The notes: generated by a model from the sequence alone, not told the origin. A DNA stretch of 64,000 nt from UBA5614 sp963667535 (GCA_963667535.2 CAXXDU010000002.1:2108001-2172000); one strand, 5' to 3'; counted from the stretch's first letter, positions 41,766 through 51,768 are shown. Numbers and translations: made by a program.

Positions 41766-42838
41766 ACACAGAACAATCCTGGCGAGGTGGTCAGCAGCAG
41801 GAAGTTTATCTTTTTGAAGGTATGCTAAAACTTGGCTATGATACCTGTATGGTTTGCCAACCTGATTCAGCAATGGAAGAATATTGCCAGGAAAACAAAT
41901 TACCATACAAATCTATTTCATTTGCTCATGAATTTGACTATAAGTCTGGCAAGGCATTAGCAAAATTTGCCAATAGTTATGGAGCCTCAATACTACATTT
42001 GCATACAGGTCATTCAGTCAGTTGGGGATTATGGGCAAAGCTATTTAGTCACAAACTAAAATTGGTTGCTACACGTAGAGTAGATTTCTCAATTAAAAAG
42101 AATCCAATGTCTGTTCTAAAATACAATACTAAGCTACTTGATAGTTTGATTTGCATATCTGAGACAATTAAACAGGTTTTAATTCAAGATGGTATACCTG
42201 CAGGAAAGTTGAAAGTCATTCATAGTGGTATAGATATTAACCGGTTTACTCAAACTATAGTTCCTGTTGACTTCCGGCAAGCATGGGGTATACCACAGGA
42301 TGCGATATTAGTAGGCACTATTGCTGCATTTGTGGGGCACAAAGATTACCCCAATTTTATCAAAGCTGCATCAATAGTAATAAGTCAATATCCAAATGTC
42401 TGGTTTATGGCTGTTAGTGAAGGCGAGCTTTTTGAAGAGATGAAACTATATGCCAAAGAACTAAATGTTTACGATAAGATTATTTTCACTGGATTTCAGC
42501 AAGATGTGGGAGAATTTTTAAAAGCATTTGATATATTTGTGCTTGCATCAAAAAAAGAAGGATTGGGAACATCTGTCTTAGACGCCATGTCGGTTGGTCT
42601 ACCGATAATTGGTACACAAGCAGGAGGAATTCCGGAAATGATTAATAACAGAATCAATGGTTTGCTCGTACCGGTAAGTGATTCCACTGCCCTGTCAAAC
42701 GCGATTATTGAGTTAGCAAATAATCCTGAGTTGAGAGTATCTTTGGCTAAGAATGCACTGCAAAGTGTTAAAGCATTTGATATTAATATTACTATAACGC
42801 AAAACATTGAGCTATACAGAGAGATATCAGGTGAGTGA
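41732..42838 (+). CDS. Glycosyltransferase family 4
   Basis: 368 residues of GT-B fold. N-terminal acceptor domain with SWRGGQQQEVYLFEGM; C-terminal donor domain with VIHSGIDINRF, GTIAAFVGHKDYPNFIKAAS, KEGLGTSVLDAMSVGLPIIG (the E-x7-E-type donor loop) and AGGIPEMI. Retaining hexosyl transfer from a nucleotide sugar. Overlaps both neighbours, so part of one transcript. Confidence 0.9.
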   Translation: MGKEQIKVLHIDTEQSWRGGQQQEVYLFEGMLKLGYDTCMVCQPDSAMEEYCQENKLPYKSISFAHEFDYKSGKALAKFANSYGASILHLHTGHSVSWGLWAKLFSHKLKLVATRRVDFSIKKNPMSVLKYNTKLLDSLICISETIKQVLIQDGIPAGKLKVIHSGIDINRFTQTIVPVDFRQAWGIPQDAILVGTIAAFVGHKDYPNFIKAASIVISQYPNVWFMAVSEGELFEEMKLYAKELNVYDKIIFTGFQQDVGEFLKAFDIFVLASKKEGLGTSVLDAMSVGLPIIGTQAGGIPEMINNRINGLLVPVSDSTALSNAIIELANNPELRVSLAKNALQSVKAFDINITITQNIELYREISGE

Positions 42839-43850
42839 CTATAATAATATTTTAGTTATTCAGACTGCTTTTCTGGGTGATGCTATTCTTACTACTTCAC
42901 TAGTCAGAGCTCTCAAACAAACTTATCCGGATGCAAAAATTGATATACTCACAATTCCTGGAACATCCATAGTTTTTAAGTTTAATCCGCACATTAATAA
43001 CACCCTTGTCTTTGACAAAAGAAACTCTTCGAAAAAGTATCTTTCCTTTATTAGTCTTTGCATAAAACTTCGGGCTAAGCATTATGACCTGGCAGTTTCA
43101 GCTCATCTTTCCTGGTCGAGCTCTCTATTAATGTTTCTTTCCGGTATACCAAACCGGTTAGGATTTCCGCGTCAAAAACTATTGACTATGACGATTGAAC
43201 TACCAAAGGGAATACCGATAGCTAAAAGATATTTAAGATTGATGACTGTATTAACAGATCAGGAGTTCTCCTCGCAAACAGAATTATTTTGGGATGAGAA
43301 AACTGATGTTTGTGTGGATAAACTGGTTAAAGACTACATTACTTCTGATGAAAAGGTTATTGGGATTGCACCCGGTTCTATTTGGAATACAAAACGCTGG
43401 CTCCCTGAATATTTTTCATCTTTGATTTCCATGCTTGATAAATATAAGATTAAATGTATTTTGATTGGCGGAAATGATGATATTGACCTGTGTAATACAA
43501 TTTCCACTAATTCAGGAGTTACTCCACTCAACTTAGCAGGAAAACTCTCCATATTAGGTTCTGCTGCTCTGATAAAAAGACTACGTTTGCTTGTGACAAA
43601 TGACAGTGCTCCATTGCATCTGGCTAATGCTGTCGAAACGGATGTCATAGCTATCTTTGGTCCTACTGTTAAAAGATTTGGATTCTTCCCATTCAGGGAG
43701 AGCGATAAAGTGCTGGAAATTGAATTAGAATGCCGTCCCTGTGGAAAGCATGGAGGAAATAGCTGTCCGCAAACACATTTTCGTTGCATGAAAGCCATCA
43801 CACCTGATATGGTTCTGAAAGAGATATTAACAAAACTGGAGCAGAATTGA
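42831..43850 (+). CDS. LPS heptosyltransferase-like (GT9)
   Basis: Start taken at GTG 42831 (VSDYNNILVIQTAFLGDAIL), overlapping the GT4 stop by 8 bp; an upstream TTG is unlikely. 339 residues. GT9 motifs: LGDAILTTSLVRALKQTYP, IGIAPGSIWNTKRWLPEYFS, LLVTNDSAPLHLANA and IFGPT. This is the RfaF/WaaF layout (heptose transfer to the LPS core from ADP-heptose). Supports a diderm envelope with heptose in the glycan. Confidence 0.9.
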   Translation: MSDYNNILVIQTAFLGDAILTTSLVRALKQTYPDAKIDILTIPGTSIVFKFNPHINNTLVFDKRNSSKKYLSFISLCIKLRAKHYDLAVSAHLSWSSSLLMFLSGIPNRLGFPRQKLLTMTIELPKGIPIAKRYLRLMTVLTDQEFSSQTELFWDEKTDVCVDKLVKDYITSDEKVIGIAPGSIWNTKRWLPEYFSSLISMLDKYKIKCILIGGNDDIDLCNTISTNSGVTPLNLAGKLSILGSAALIKRLRLLVTNDSAPLHLANAVETDVIAIFGPTVKRFGFFPFRESDKVLEIELECRPCGKHGGNSCPQTHFRCMKAITPDMVLKEILTKLEQN

Positions 43851-44899
43851 GAAGAAAGATTATATTACTGACCGGTTATGAACATTTTTTTGGTCAGACC
43901 CGTAAACCCTGGGTGAGTATTAATACAGCAGAACTGATTACGGACTTACAAAAAAAAGGACTGGATGTAACTGAAATACCGTTTCACAAGATTATCAATT
44001 CTGATTTGGATATACATGATTCAATTATCTTTTACACTTTCAGCCAGAGAGACAACTTACGGCATTATATCAAAGATGTCATATATAGTTTACAAAGGAA
44101 AGATAATATAATTGTTCCCGGTTATGAACTTCTTCTCTGCCATGAAAACAAAGGTTATCAAGAGAGCTTAAAAAAAGAATATGGCATTACAGACCTCCCG
44201 GCAAAATATTTCAGCAGTAAACGCGAACTACAGGATTATAGCTTAGAATATCCGTTAGTGCTTAAAACCATCGAAGGTTCAAACGGCAGAGGTGTTTTTC
44301 TCATCAGATCCAAACAACAATTGGATGAGTGTTTTAGTAAAATTGAATCCGGACTTTCAATATTTACAAAGTTAGACCTGTGGAGGAGAAAATATCTTCG
44401 GCATAAGCATAAATTTGTAGGCTATGATAGCTTTGATAACAAAAAAGATTACCTGCAATATAAAGACTACATAACCCCAGAAATGCCTTTTATTATTCAG
44501 AAGTTTATTCCCGGACTGGAATATGATTACCGGATAATTATACTGGGTGAACATTACTATGTTACGAAACGTCTTACCCGGAAAGGTGATTTCCGTGCCA
44601 GCGGGGCAAAACGGTTCACTTTTGATTTTTCAGCATCTGATGAATTGCTTGATTATGCAAAAAACATTTATGAACGTTTTAATAGTCCATGCCTATCCAT
44701 CGACATCGGAGAATCACATGGTAATTTTTATCTGTTTGAATATCAAGCCCAGCATTTTGGAATCAATGCAATTGTCCGGGGAAAGGGTTTTTATCAACAC
44801 ATGCCCAGAGGCTGGGAATTTACTACGCAAAAGATTGCTTTCGAAAAAGAACTCAGTACGGCTTTTATCTATTATCTAACGAGTAAGAAACTAATCTGA
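43847..44899 (+). CDS. ATP-grasp protein of the glycan operon
   Basis: 350 residues; TTG start overlaps the previous stop and follows GGAGCAG. ATP-grasp signature: YPLVLKTIEGSNGRGVFLIR (glycine-rich lid and ATP-binding Lys), then FIIQKFIPGLEYDYRIIILG, and a metal-binding stretch with CLSIDIGESHGNFYLFEYQA. RimK-like ligases join an amino acid or small acid to a carboxylate, so it may ligate an amino group or acid onto the surface glycan. Substrate not determinable. The next gene starts inside its stop codon. Confidence 0.8.
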   Translation: MRRKIILLTGYEHFFGQTRKPWVSINTAELITDLQKKGLDVTEIPFHKIINSDLDIHDSIIFYTFSQRDNLRHYIKDVIYSLQRKDNIIVPGYELLLCHENKGYQESLKKEYGITDLPAKYFSSKRELQDYSLEYPLVLKTIEGSNGRGVFLIRSKQQLDECFSKIESGLSIFTKLDLWRRKYLRHKHKFVGYDSFDNKKDYLQYKDYITPEMPFIIQKFIPGLEYDYRIIILGEHYYVTKRLTRKGDFRASGAKRFTFDFSASDELLDYAKNIYERFNSPCLSIDIGESHGNFYLFEYQAQHFGINAIVRGKGFYQHMPRGWEFTTQKIAFEKELSTAFIYYLTSKKLI

Positions 44900-45945
44900 T
44901 GGTATTTAGTTATTATCTTTTCAAAATTCCATATTCCATTTGCTGGAATTTTTTAAAAAGCATAAACAAGCTGAAGAAAGTAGTCTTTTATTGTGGAGAC
45001 CCTCTGGACTATTTTGTTTTCCATCCTGTTGAGATATATCTTGAGAATATCCTTTACGTAACAGATAAACCCGAAGTAAAAAACTTCTTATTTGAGAGAG
45101 GAATCCCATTTGCATCGATGCCTGTCTTTCCCATAGCGGTAATTATGGCAAGACACTCTACTCATAAGTTCCCTGTTAAATCGATTATTAAGATTGGGCT
45201 CAGACATGGTGCTTACCACTTTAAACGAATGACTTCTGCTGCTAACTATAATCAGTTTGACCTCTATTTAATGACCAGCGTTGCAGATGTGGAAGCAGGT
45301 AGTAAATTAGGCATAACATGTGCGAAAGCTGTTGGATTTCCAAAACTTGATGCAGCGTTCAATGATGCCTATGATCAGTACTATTTAGTCAATTTAAGGA
45401 ACAGGCTGTCTTTTGTTAAATCCAGGCCGACAATCCTTTTTACAGCAACTTATGATACATCAGGAATGTCAGGTATCGAAATCTGGTTTAAGCAGCTTTC
45501 TGAGCTTAGAGCAAAATACAACATCATGGTAACTCTACACCCCTGGGTTGATATTAAATACAAAAAAACAATAGAAAGCACTTTGAATGTTTATCTGATT
45601 AAAGAATACAATGCCATTCCATATATTGTCCTGGCTGATATTGTGGTTGGAGATAACAGCTCAATCTTAGCTGAATGCTGTGCTTTAAATAAACCAATGA
45701 TTACATTTTCTACAGGTATAGCCAACAGAACTTTGGATGAAATCGAGATACTTTTATCCAGTATTAGTTATAGAATTCATTCTTTCAATGAATTGCAGAA
45801 ACAAATAGAGCATGCTTTGGCAAATCCTGATGAGCTAAAACCTCAAAGAGACGCAGCCAATATGTTAATGTTTGATTCATTAGACGGAAAAGCAGGGCAG
45901 AGAGCTGCTCAACAAATTAAACAGCTATTAATAGCATCGGACTGA
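44899..45945 (+). CDS. CDP-glycerol glycerophosphotransferase-like protein (TagB/TagF family)
   Basis: 348 residues. N-terminal segment with a short hydrophobic membrane-associating part; C-terminal GT-B-like domain with PTILFTATYDTSGMSGIEIW, VTLHPWVDIKYKK (HP motif), ADIVVGDNSSILAECCALNK (the D-x-S-S element of TagB/F) and PMITFSTGI. Such enzymes transfer glycerol phosphate from CDP-glycerol. Together with the TagD-like and LicD-type genes in this operon it makes glycerophosphate decoration of the surface glycan likely. Confidence 0.8.
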   Translation: MVFSYYLFKIPYSICWNFLKSINKLKKVVFYCGDPLDYFVFHPVEIYLENILYVTDKPEVKNFLFERGIPFASMPVFPIAVIMARHSTHKFPVKSIIKIGLRHGAYHFKRMTSAANYNQFDLYLMTSVADVEAGSKLGITCAKAVGFPKLDAAFNDAYDQYYLVNLRNRLSFVKSRPTILFTATYDTSGMSGIEIWFKQLSELRAKYNIMVTLHPWVDIKYKKTIESTLNVYLIKEYNAIPYIVLADIVVGDNSSILAECCALNKPMITFSTGIANRTLDEIEILLSSISYRIHSFNELQKQIEHALANPDELKPQRDAANMLMFDSLDGKAGQRAAQQIKQLLIASD

Positions 45946-45947
45946 AC

Positions 45948-46751
45948 ATGAGAAAAATGCGTGAATATACAACGAAAGAAGTAAGTGATAACCCTGACAG
46001 AGAAATACTCGAATGGCATGATGCACATTGTCACTTTTACAATGTAGCCCAGGGATATAACCTTAATACAATGATTGCAGAATCAGCTAAAAAAGGCATT
46101 TCAGGCTGGTTTTCCAATGCATTGAACAAAGAAGAACTGCAATGGCATCTGGAACATCCTATCAAGGGAATGCAGTTCAGCGCTGGCATTCATCCTGTTT
46201 ATGATGCAGGAATTCCACTCACTCTTGATGAACTGGATAAATTGTGCCGGGATAAGAAAATCTTTGCTGTTGGCGAAATCGGTTTGGATAAAAACAACCG
46301 TAACACAGACGAACAACTTACCCTTTTAAAAGACCAGCTTAGTCTTGCCCGAGCCTATAATTTACCCGCAGTATTCCATGTTGTAGGACATTATGACCTT
46401 TTCTTCAAAGCCCTTACAGACCTCCCGGTTAAAGGCATCTGGCATGGTTTTTATGCTCAACCGGAAATCGTACAGCAATTCAGTAAATTTGACCTGACAT
46501 TCTCCATGGGAAGCCTGCTGATTAATAGCTTAAAACATGAAATTGTTAATGCCATTGTTACTTACGGTAATTATCTGATAGAAACAGATGCTCCCTATAA
46601 CCTGAGTAAACAATCCAAAGAAACTGAATCTACCCAAAACCCGCTTATCAAACTACTTGTTTTGAATAACATGGTCAGCCGTATGAACGGAGTCAAGATA
46701 GAATCACTCAATCGCGACCTGCTGAAAAACATCAGGCAATACATTATATAG
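45948..46751 (+). CDS. TatD-like metal-dependent hydrolase
   Basis: 267 residues, TIM-barrel amidohydrolase. Motifs DAHCHFYNV (HxH metal site), FSAGIHPVYDAG, AVGEIGLDKNNRN (Glu metal ligand), VFHVVGHYD, WHGFYAQPEI and ETDAPYNL (last Asp). TatD family enzymes are Mg-dependent DNases; a few relatives act on small substrates. All metal-binding residues are present. Lies 2 nt after the glycan operon and may be read through from it. Confidence 0.85.
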   Translation: MRKMREYTTKEVSDNPDREILEWHDAHCHFYNVAQGYNLNTMIAESAKKGISGWFSNALNKEELQWHLEHPIKGMQFSAGIHPVYDAGIPLTLDELDKLCRDKKIFAVGEIGLDKNNRNTDEQLTLLKDQLSLARAYNLPAVFHVVGHYDLFFKALTDLPVKGIWHGFYAQPEIVQQFSKFDLTFSMGSLLINSLKHEIVNAIVTYGNYLIETDAPYNLSKQSKETESTQNPLIKLLVLNNMVSRMNGVKIESLNRDLLKNIRQYII

Positions 46752-46765
46752 ATACTGTTAATGAT

Positions 46766-47530
46766 ATGAAATACAGTCAATTCACACGCACAGAAATACT
46801 CATAGGAAAAGATAATATTTCTTTGCTCAAAGCAAAGCGTGTTGCTGTTATCGGTTTGGGCGGAGTAGGTTCTTATGCTGCTGAAGCCCTTGCTAGAGCA
46901 GGTATAGGACGTTTTCTTCTGATAGACTTTGATGTGGTAAACATTTCCAATCTCAATCGACAGCTTCTGGCGTTGCACAGCACCATCGAACTAAACAAGA
47001 CAGAGCTTATGAAACAACGTATTCTTGACATTAATCCTAAAGCCGAAGTTGAAGTTGTTAATGTCTTCCTGGCTCAGGAGAACCGCGCTGATTATTTAAA
47101 GGATTTGGACTATATTATAGATGCTATAGACAGTCTCGGACCCAAGATTGGATTAATCGAATACGCAATTAAGCATGACATCAATATTATCTCTGTCATG
47201 GGAGCGGGGAATAGGCTAGACCCTTCTCATATCCAAATCAGTCCCTTATCAAAAAGCTGGAATTGTCCTCTGGCTAAGCGAGTCCGTAAGTTTCTGCATC
47301 GCCGTAATGTTGACAAAGATATTCCTGTTGTATATTCCTCTGAGAAACCAATCAAACCTGTTCCGGAAAATGAAGATGAAGCTGACGAAATCATAATTCA
47401 CAGAGGCAGACAGCGCAATACAATCGGCTCCATCAGCTATATGCCTGCCATCATGGGTATGCAGGCTGCGTCTTATGTAATCAGAGAATTGATTATTCTT
47501 GCAGTTCCTTCTGATTCAAATCCAGTATAG
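46766..47530 (+). CDS. tcdA: tRNA threonylcarbamoyladenosine dehydratase (TcdA/CsdL), E1-like
   Basis: 254 residues of the ThiF/MoeB-like E1 fold. ATP-binding AVIGLGGVGSYAAEALARAG, the Arg finger NLNRQLLAL, and DYIIDAIDSLGPKIGLIEYA. Absence of CxxC zinc motifs and length match TcdA, which cyclises t6A37 in tRNA using ATP. Its end overlaps the converging acyltransferase gene by 38 bp. Confidence 0.9.
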   Translation: MKYSQFTRTEILIGKDNISLLKAKRVAVIGLGGVGSYAAEALARAGIGRFLLIDFDVVNISNLNRQLLALHSTIELNKTELMKQRILDINPKAEVEVVNVFLAQENRADYLKDLDYIIDAIDSLGPKIGLIEYAIKHDINIISVMGAGNRLDPSHIQISPLSKSWNCPLAKRVRKFLHRRNVDKDIPVVYSSEKPIKPVPENEDEADEIIIHRGRQRNTIGSISYMPAIMGMQAASYVIRELIILAVPSDSNPV

Positions 47531-48323
47531 TCATAAAATCTATACAGCGGAATCTTCTATCCAGAGCTGGTATGGCACAGAGCTTGGCTCCTGCTTTTAA
47601 ATATGCATAGATGAGAGTGGGAATACTGCCTTTGACTATTTTATCGTCATTTACATGTGGCAAGGCATTATCGGGATGAATACATTCAAGGTCTAAACCG
47701 CGTATTCTAAATCTTCTGGTTGGTAATACCCGTTCCAGATTGGTAACATAGCCATGCACGGAGAGAAATTCACAGATGTTTCTTATATTAGCTCTATCCA
47801 TTGTTCTGATACTGGAGCAGCCAAAGATCAGACTCGAATCGCACAATTTGGAATATTCAATAATACCTTCCAGTAAAAGTGATATAATCCGTCCGCTTCT
47901 GTAACTCCAATGCACACAAGCTCTGTCTATCTCAAGTTTATTTCCGGGTAAATCTAGTATCTGCTGAATATCAAATTCAGTAGCAGAATAGTATTTATCA
48001 GCGAATAGAGATGAGTTTAACCTGTAGGTCCCGATTACTTTACCTGTGCTTTTTTTTATGATTAGCAGATGGTCGCAGTTTAAATCAAACCTGTCATAGT
48101 CTATCTCCAGCCACTTTGTTTTGTTCAGGAGTTCTTTGATAAAGATTTTGTAACGTAAAGTCAGAGCCGCTTGTAGTTCAATACTATTCTCCGCAGTCTT
48201 GATGATATAATCTTTTTTATCGATAGAGAAAACAATCTTTGGTTTGAATTCTCTCAGTTTCCTGATATGTATATAGGTTAAAGCTCTTTTAATGATATTT
48301 CTTTTTTTAGTCATTAGATTCAT
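47493..48323 (-). CDS. GNAT acyltransferase, OlsB-like (ornithine-acyl-ACP N-acyltransferase type)
   Basis: 276 residues. Acyl-homoserine-lactone-synthase-like fold: LRYKIFIKELL, DRFDLNCDHLLIIKKSTGKV, GTYRLNSS, YSATEFDIQQIL, LEIDRACVHWSYRSGRIISL (catalytic region) and FGCSSIR. C-terminal GAKLCAIPALDRRFRCIDFM matches OlsB, which acylates ornithine in lipid synthesis. So it may make an amine lipid, but the acceptor is inferred. Minus strand, converging on tcdA. Confidence 0.75.
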   Translation of the reverse strand: MNLMTKKRNIIKRALTYIHIRKLREFKPKIVFSIDKKDYIIKTAENSIELQAALTLRYKIFIKELLNKTKWLEIDYDRFDLNCDHLLIIKKSTGKVIGTYRLNSSLFADKYYSATEFDIQQILDLPGNKLEIDRACVHWSYRSGRIISLLLEGIIEYSKLCDSSLIFGCSSIRTMDRANIRNICEFLSVHGYVTNLERVLPTRRFRIRGLDLECIHPDNALPHVNDDKIVKGSIPTLIYAYLKAGAKLCAIPALDRRFRCIDFMTILDLNQKELQE

Positions 48324-48351
48324 TCATAGTTTATGCACAAACAGATTATGC

Positions 48352-49302
48352 TTAACCGTCCTTGAGATTTATTTGTCTGGTTCTAAAACCATAACCCAAT
48401 ACATCGTGTACATCTGAGACTATCATAAATGCATCTTTGTCGATGTCTTTGACTATATCAGTCATTTCCGGCACCTGACGTCTGTTTATTACACAGAATA
48501 AAACCTTGATGTTCTTTTGCTCATAACCACTGATACCATTGAAAAACGTCACTCCTCTTTCCAGACGGTCATAGATTTCATCTCTGATATCCATCACATG
48601 TTCTGAAATAACATAAACACCTTTGATATAGGGCAGACCTTCACTGGCAAGGTCAGTGATTTTTGTGGAGATAAAGAGATTAATATAACCCCAGATGACC
48701 AGCTTGAGGTCTTGCAAAAAGATACCAACACTCAGGATTATTAATGATTCAACTAACCAATAGCCCATACCGATACTGACACCGGATTTCTGTCTGATCA
48801 TAGCAACAGGTATATCTGTACCGCCCGTTGAACCTCTGAACCTGAAAATAATCCCCAGGCCCAGACCCAACAGGACACTACCGGCTATAGCGCTGAGATA
48901 GACATCAGCAGGGGAGAGCATGGCATAGACAATCTTTCCCTTCACCATGAATGTATATTTCTCCAGATTACTGATTAACCCCATTTTGAATAAAGACGGC
49001 AGGCTCAAGAGGTCTGTCATAAAAGAACTGACCAGCATACCATAAATCGATTTAGCTCCGAAAGACTTCCCGATAAAGATAAAGCTGATTACAAAAAGCG
49101 GGATATTAATAATTATCATGGTAATTCCGACCGGGGCATTAAAGAAGTAATGAAAGAGCTGGGCAATACCGCCAACGCCACCGGGCGCCATATTGTACGG
49201 AATCAAAAACCAGGCATAGCCCATTCCAAAGATGATTGCTCCGAATATAATGCCAAGATATTGTTCAATCTCACGGCGCAGGTTTTTCTTACGCTGTCTC
49301 AT
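48352..49302 (-). CDS. YitT-family membrane protein
   Basis: 316 residues. Five to six N-terminal spans (YLGIIFGAIIFGMGYAWFLI, GGVGGIAQLFHYFF) make the YitT_membrane domain; GSTGGTDIPVAMIRQKSG is the signature of this family. The C-terminal DUF2179 domain (about 230-316, KGVYVISEHVMDIRDEIYDR) is soluble. Function not known. Divergent from the next gene (58 nt apart). Confidence 0.9.
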   Translation of the reverse strand: MRQRKKNLRREIEQYLGIIFGAIIFGMGYAWFLIPYNMAPGGVGGIAQLFHYFFNAPVGITMIIINIPLFVISFIFIGKSFGAKSIYGMLVSSFMTDLLSLPSLFKMGLISNLEKYTFMVKGKIVYAMLSPADVYLSAIAGSVLLGLGLGIIFRFRGSTGGTDIPVAMIRQKSGVSIGMGYWLVESLIILSVGIFLQDLKLVIWGYINLFISTKITDLASEGLPYIKGVYVISEHVMDIRDEIYDRLERGVTFFNGISGYEQKNIKVLFCVINRRQVPEMTDIVKDIDKDAFMIVSDVHDVLGYGFRTRQINLKDG

Positions 49303-49360
49303 TGCTCCTCCTTTGGTTTTGCTTGACGAAAAGACCGCCTGACAGGATAAGTCTCAACCT

Positions 49361-51022
49361 ATGAAAATTGAACTAAGAATAAACAGCAATCCGTGTCAGG
49401 ATTTCGAACTGGACAAACCAACCACGATTCAGGAACTTATGAAGTCCGTGCCCGAACTTCCGTGTCCTGTCTTATCCTATAAAATCAACCACAATCTTTA
49501 TGTCAATGATGAATATCTGATAGATAGAGATACATTAATAGATGGAATATCCTTTCTGCATCCCGAAGGATACAGGATTTATCAGGATTCCACCCTCTTT
49601 ATTCTATCCAAAGCCATGTATTCCATCTTCGGCAGCGGACACTCTCTCGTAGCGGAACATTCCATCAGCGACGGTGTTTACTGTGAAGTATTCGGAATGG
49701 AATCATTTACTGAAGAAGATTGTGCCAGAATCTCTGCCGAGATGCGCAGGATTGTGCAAAACTCCGTCCCTATCGACAGGATTGAAGTACGTTTTGATGA
49801 AGCAGAAGATATCTTTAGTTCTATGGGCAGAAGCGACCTTTTAAAGAATCTGCAATACTATTCCAAGCGCACTATTCCGGTTTACCGTTGCGGTAAATTC
49901 TATGACTTCTATATCAGACCGCTGGCTGATAATACCAGGTTTATCGATAACTTTGAGATGGTTTATAAAGCTCCCGGCTTTATTCTGCGCTTTCCAGCCG
50001 GAAACGAATGCAAGATGTATTATCCCTTTAGTATTCCCACCAAGCTGTTTAATATGCACCAACAGCATGATAAATGGCTCAAAATATTGAAGGTACACAA
50101 CATGATTGATCTGGACAGATTGATTGACAATTATGAAATCTCACAATTTATCCTGGTGGAAGAAGCTCTTCACGAAAAGAAGATTGCTGAGATAGCTGCC
50201 AAAATTGTTGAGAATACTGATTATAAGATTGTCCTGATTGCCGGTCCTTCTTCTTCAGGTAAAACCACATTTGCCAAGCGTCTCTCTGTGCAGTTGCAGG
50301 CTTGTAAAGCCACCCCTTTAATCGTAGGTCTGGACGATTACTTCATGAATCGGGAGCGCACACCCAAGAAAGCCAATGGCGATTATGATTTTGAATCCAT
50401 CAGAGCCCTCGATCTGGAACTACTCAATCTACAATTAACTCAATTGCTGAATGGTGAATCTGTTGAATTACCCAAATTTAATTTCAACCGCGGTATCAGC
50501 CAGAGCTCCCATAACCTGATAAAATTAAATAAAGACAATATCATTGTTATGGAAGGCATTCACGGACTAAATGAACAGCTTACTTCTGAAATTCCTGCAA
50601 AGAATAAAGTCAAGATATATGTAAGCGCTCTTAATCAGCTTAATATTGACAACCACAACCGTATTCCGACCACTGATTGCCGCTTAGTGCGCAGAATGGT
50701 CAGAGATAACCGCTATCGTGGCTATTCAGCCGAAGAAACCCTGACCCGCTGGATTGATGTACGCGAAGGCGAAGAAAAGAATATCTTTCCCTTTCAGGAA
50801 AACGCCGATTTTATGTTTAATAGCAGCCTGACTTACGAACTGGGTGTACTCAAGAAATACGCCTGGAAGATGCTGCAAAAGATAACTGTCAAATCGCCTG
50901 TCTATACTGAAGCTCACAGACTACTCTCTCTGCTGGACTATATCAAAGACATACCAGATAATCTGGTGCCATACAATTCTATTATCAGGGAATTTACTAA
51001 CGGCAGCATATTCAGATACTAG
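49361..51022 (+). CDS. Nucleoside kinase-like protein with TGS-like N-terminus
   Basis: 553 residues. The first 70 residues form a ubiquitin-like TGS-type domain, then a region like the second domain of threonyl-tRNA synthetase (GSGHSLVAEHSISDGVYCEV, residues 90-160). The C-terminal half is a uridine kinase/phosphoribulokinase P-loop domain (IVLIAGPSSSGKTTFAKRLS; VGLDDYFMNRE; EGIHGLNEQL). The same architecture is annotated as nucleoside kinase in clostridia and thermotogae. Substrate untested. Long and intact. Confidence 0.85.
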   Translation: MKIELRINSNPCQDFELDKPTTIQELMKSVPELPCPVLSYKINHNLYVNDEYLIDRDTLIDGISFLHPEGYRIYQDSTLFILSKAMYSIFGSGHSLVAEHSISDGVYCEVFGMESFTEEDCARISAEMRRIVQNSVPIDRIEVRFDEAEDIFSSMGRSDLLKNLQYYSKRTIPVYRCGKFYDFYIRPLADNTRFIDNFEMVYKAPGFILRFPAGNECKMYYPFSIPTKLFNMHQQHDKWLKILKVHNMIDLDRLIDNYEISQFILVEEALHEKKIAEIAAKIVENTDYKIVLIAGPSSSGKTTFAKRLSVQLQACKATPLIVGLDDYFMNRERTPKKANGDYDFESIRALDLELLNLQLTQLLNGESVELPKFNFNRGISQSSHNLIKLNKDNIIVMEGIHGLNEQLTSEIPAKNKVKIYVSALNQLNIDNHNRIPTTDCRLVRRMVRDNRYRGYSAEETLTRWIDVREGEEKNIFPFQENADFMFNSSLTYELGVLKKYAWKMLQKITVKSPVYTEAHRLLSLLDYIKDIPDNLVPYNSIIREFTNGSIFRY

Positions 51023-51129
51023 CTTTATCTAACCACGAAATAAACGAAATACTCGGAAAGAAGATTACCCACTGAGACACAGTTGATAAAGAGAGCCTCA
51101 GAGCATAAATGAACGCAGAGAGATTGTAC

Positions 51130-51150
51130 GTAGTACCGCTGGCGGTTTTG
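51130..51150 (+). repeat. REP-like palindrome
   Basis: GTAGTACCGCTGGCGGTTTT, same flanks and GC stem as 17955. Confidence 0.6.
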
Positions 51151-51371
51151 TGATATGTTGACACCTTATAAACAAACGCTAAGCTGCTAAGCTTTAACAC
51201 CTACCCATTCGTAACATCGGAGTTCTAATTTCTTTACTAAAATCTTTTCGTATGTTCCATCTTTCCCGTGTGTTTCGTGTTCAAATTCGTAATTCCTAAT
51301 TCATAGTTGTCCTAATCGCCATTATTCATTCTTCTTTCATTTTACTCTCAGTGAACATAGCTTGTCCTTAA

Positions 51372-51415
51372 GACACCCACATGACACCCACATGACACCC
51401 GGATGATACCCAGAT
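51372..51415. repeat. Four tandem 11-bp units
   Basis: GACACCCACAT, GACACCCACAT, GACACCCGGAT, GATACCCAGAT. Same period as arrays at 1781, 23208 and 23395, unrelated sequence. Confidence 0.85.
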
Positions 51416-51768
51416 GAACATAGGGGAATCATTGGAGCAGCAAAGGCGCAGCACCCACGTTTATTATGCACAATCTAAGATCACTTAAAGAAAGATTAAT
51501 AGTGAATGAAAGAAAAGGAAAGGAAAGGATAGCTGAAAGAATGGTTGATAATCTAAGCCACTACGGTCACGAAAAGGATAAGTGCTTGTATTGAATCCTA
51601 GTATCGGTTTTATTATGTTATGCCTAAATTTTTTATCTTGACGGGAAAACGGCATTAAGGAAAATAAATATTATAATAAATAATGAGGATAAATCTATCG
51701 GCGAAATAATTCACTAAAGTGTTGTACTTAATTCAATCAAACGAAAACACAAAGGGAGATATTTTGCT

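Larger units (their letters stand above)
51023..51768. other. Gene-free stretch with REP-like palindrome and 11-bp tandem array
   Basis: Contains a REP-like palindrome at 51130-51150, a degenerate CACTGAGACACAGTTG stretch, four 11-bp units at 51372-51415, a purine-rich GAAAAGGAAAGGAAAGG run near 51511-51530, and AT-rich DNA leading to the next gene. TTGACG near 51640 may be a -35 element but I see no convincing -10. Confidence 0.6.

Noticed and set aside
49841..50098. 85-codon minus-strand frame
   Set aside because: Antisense to the TGS/uridine-kinase-like gene, no independent support.
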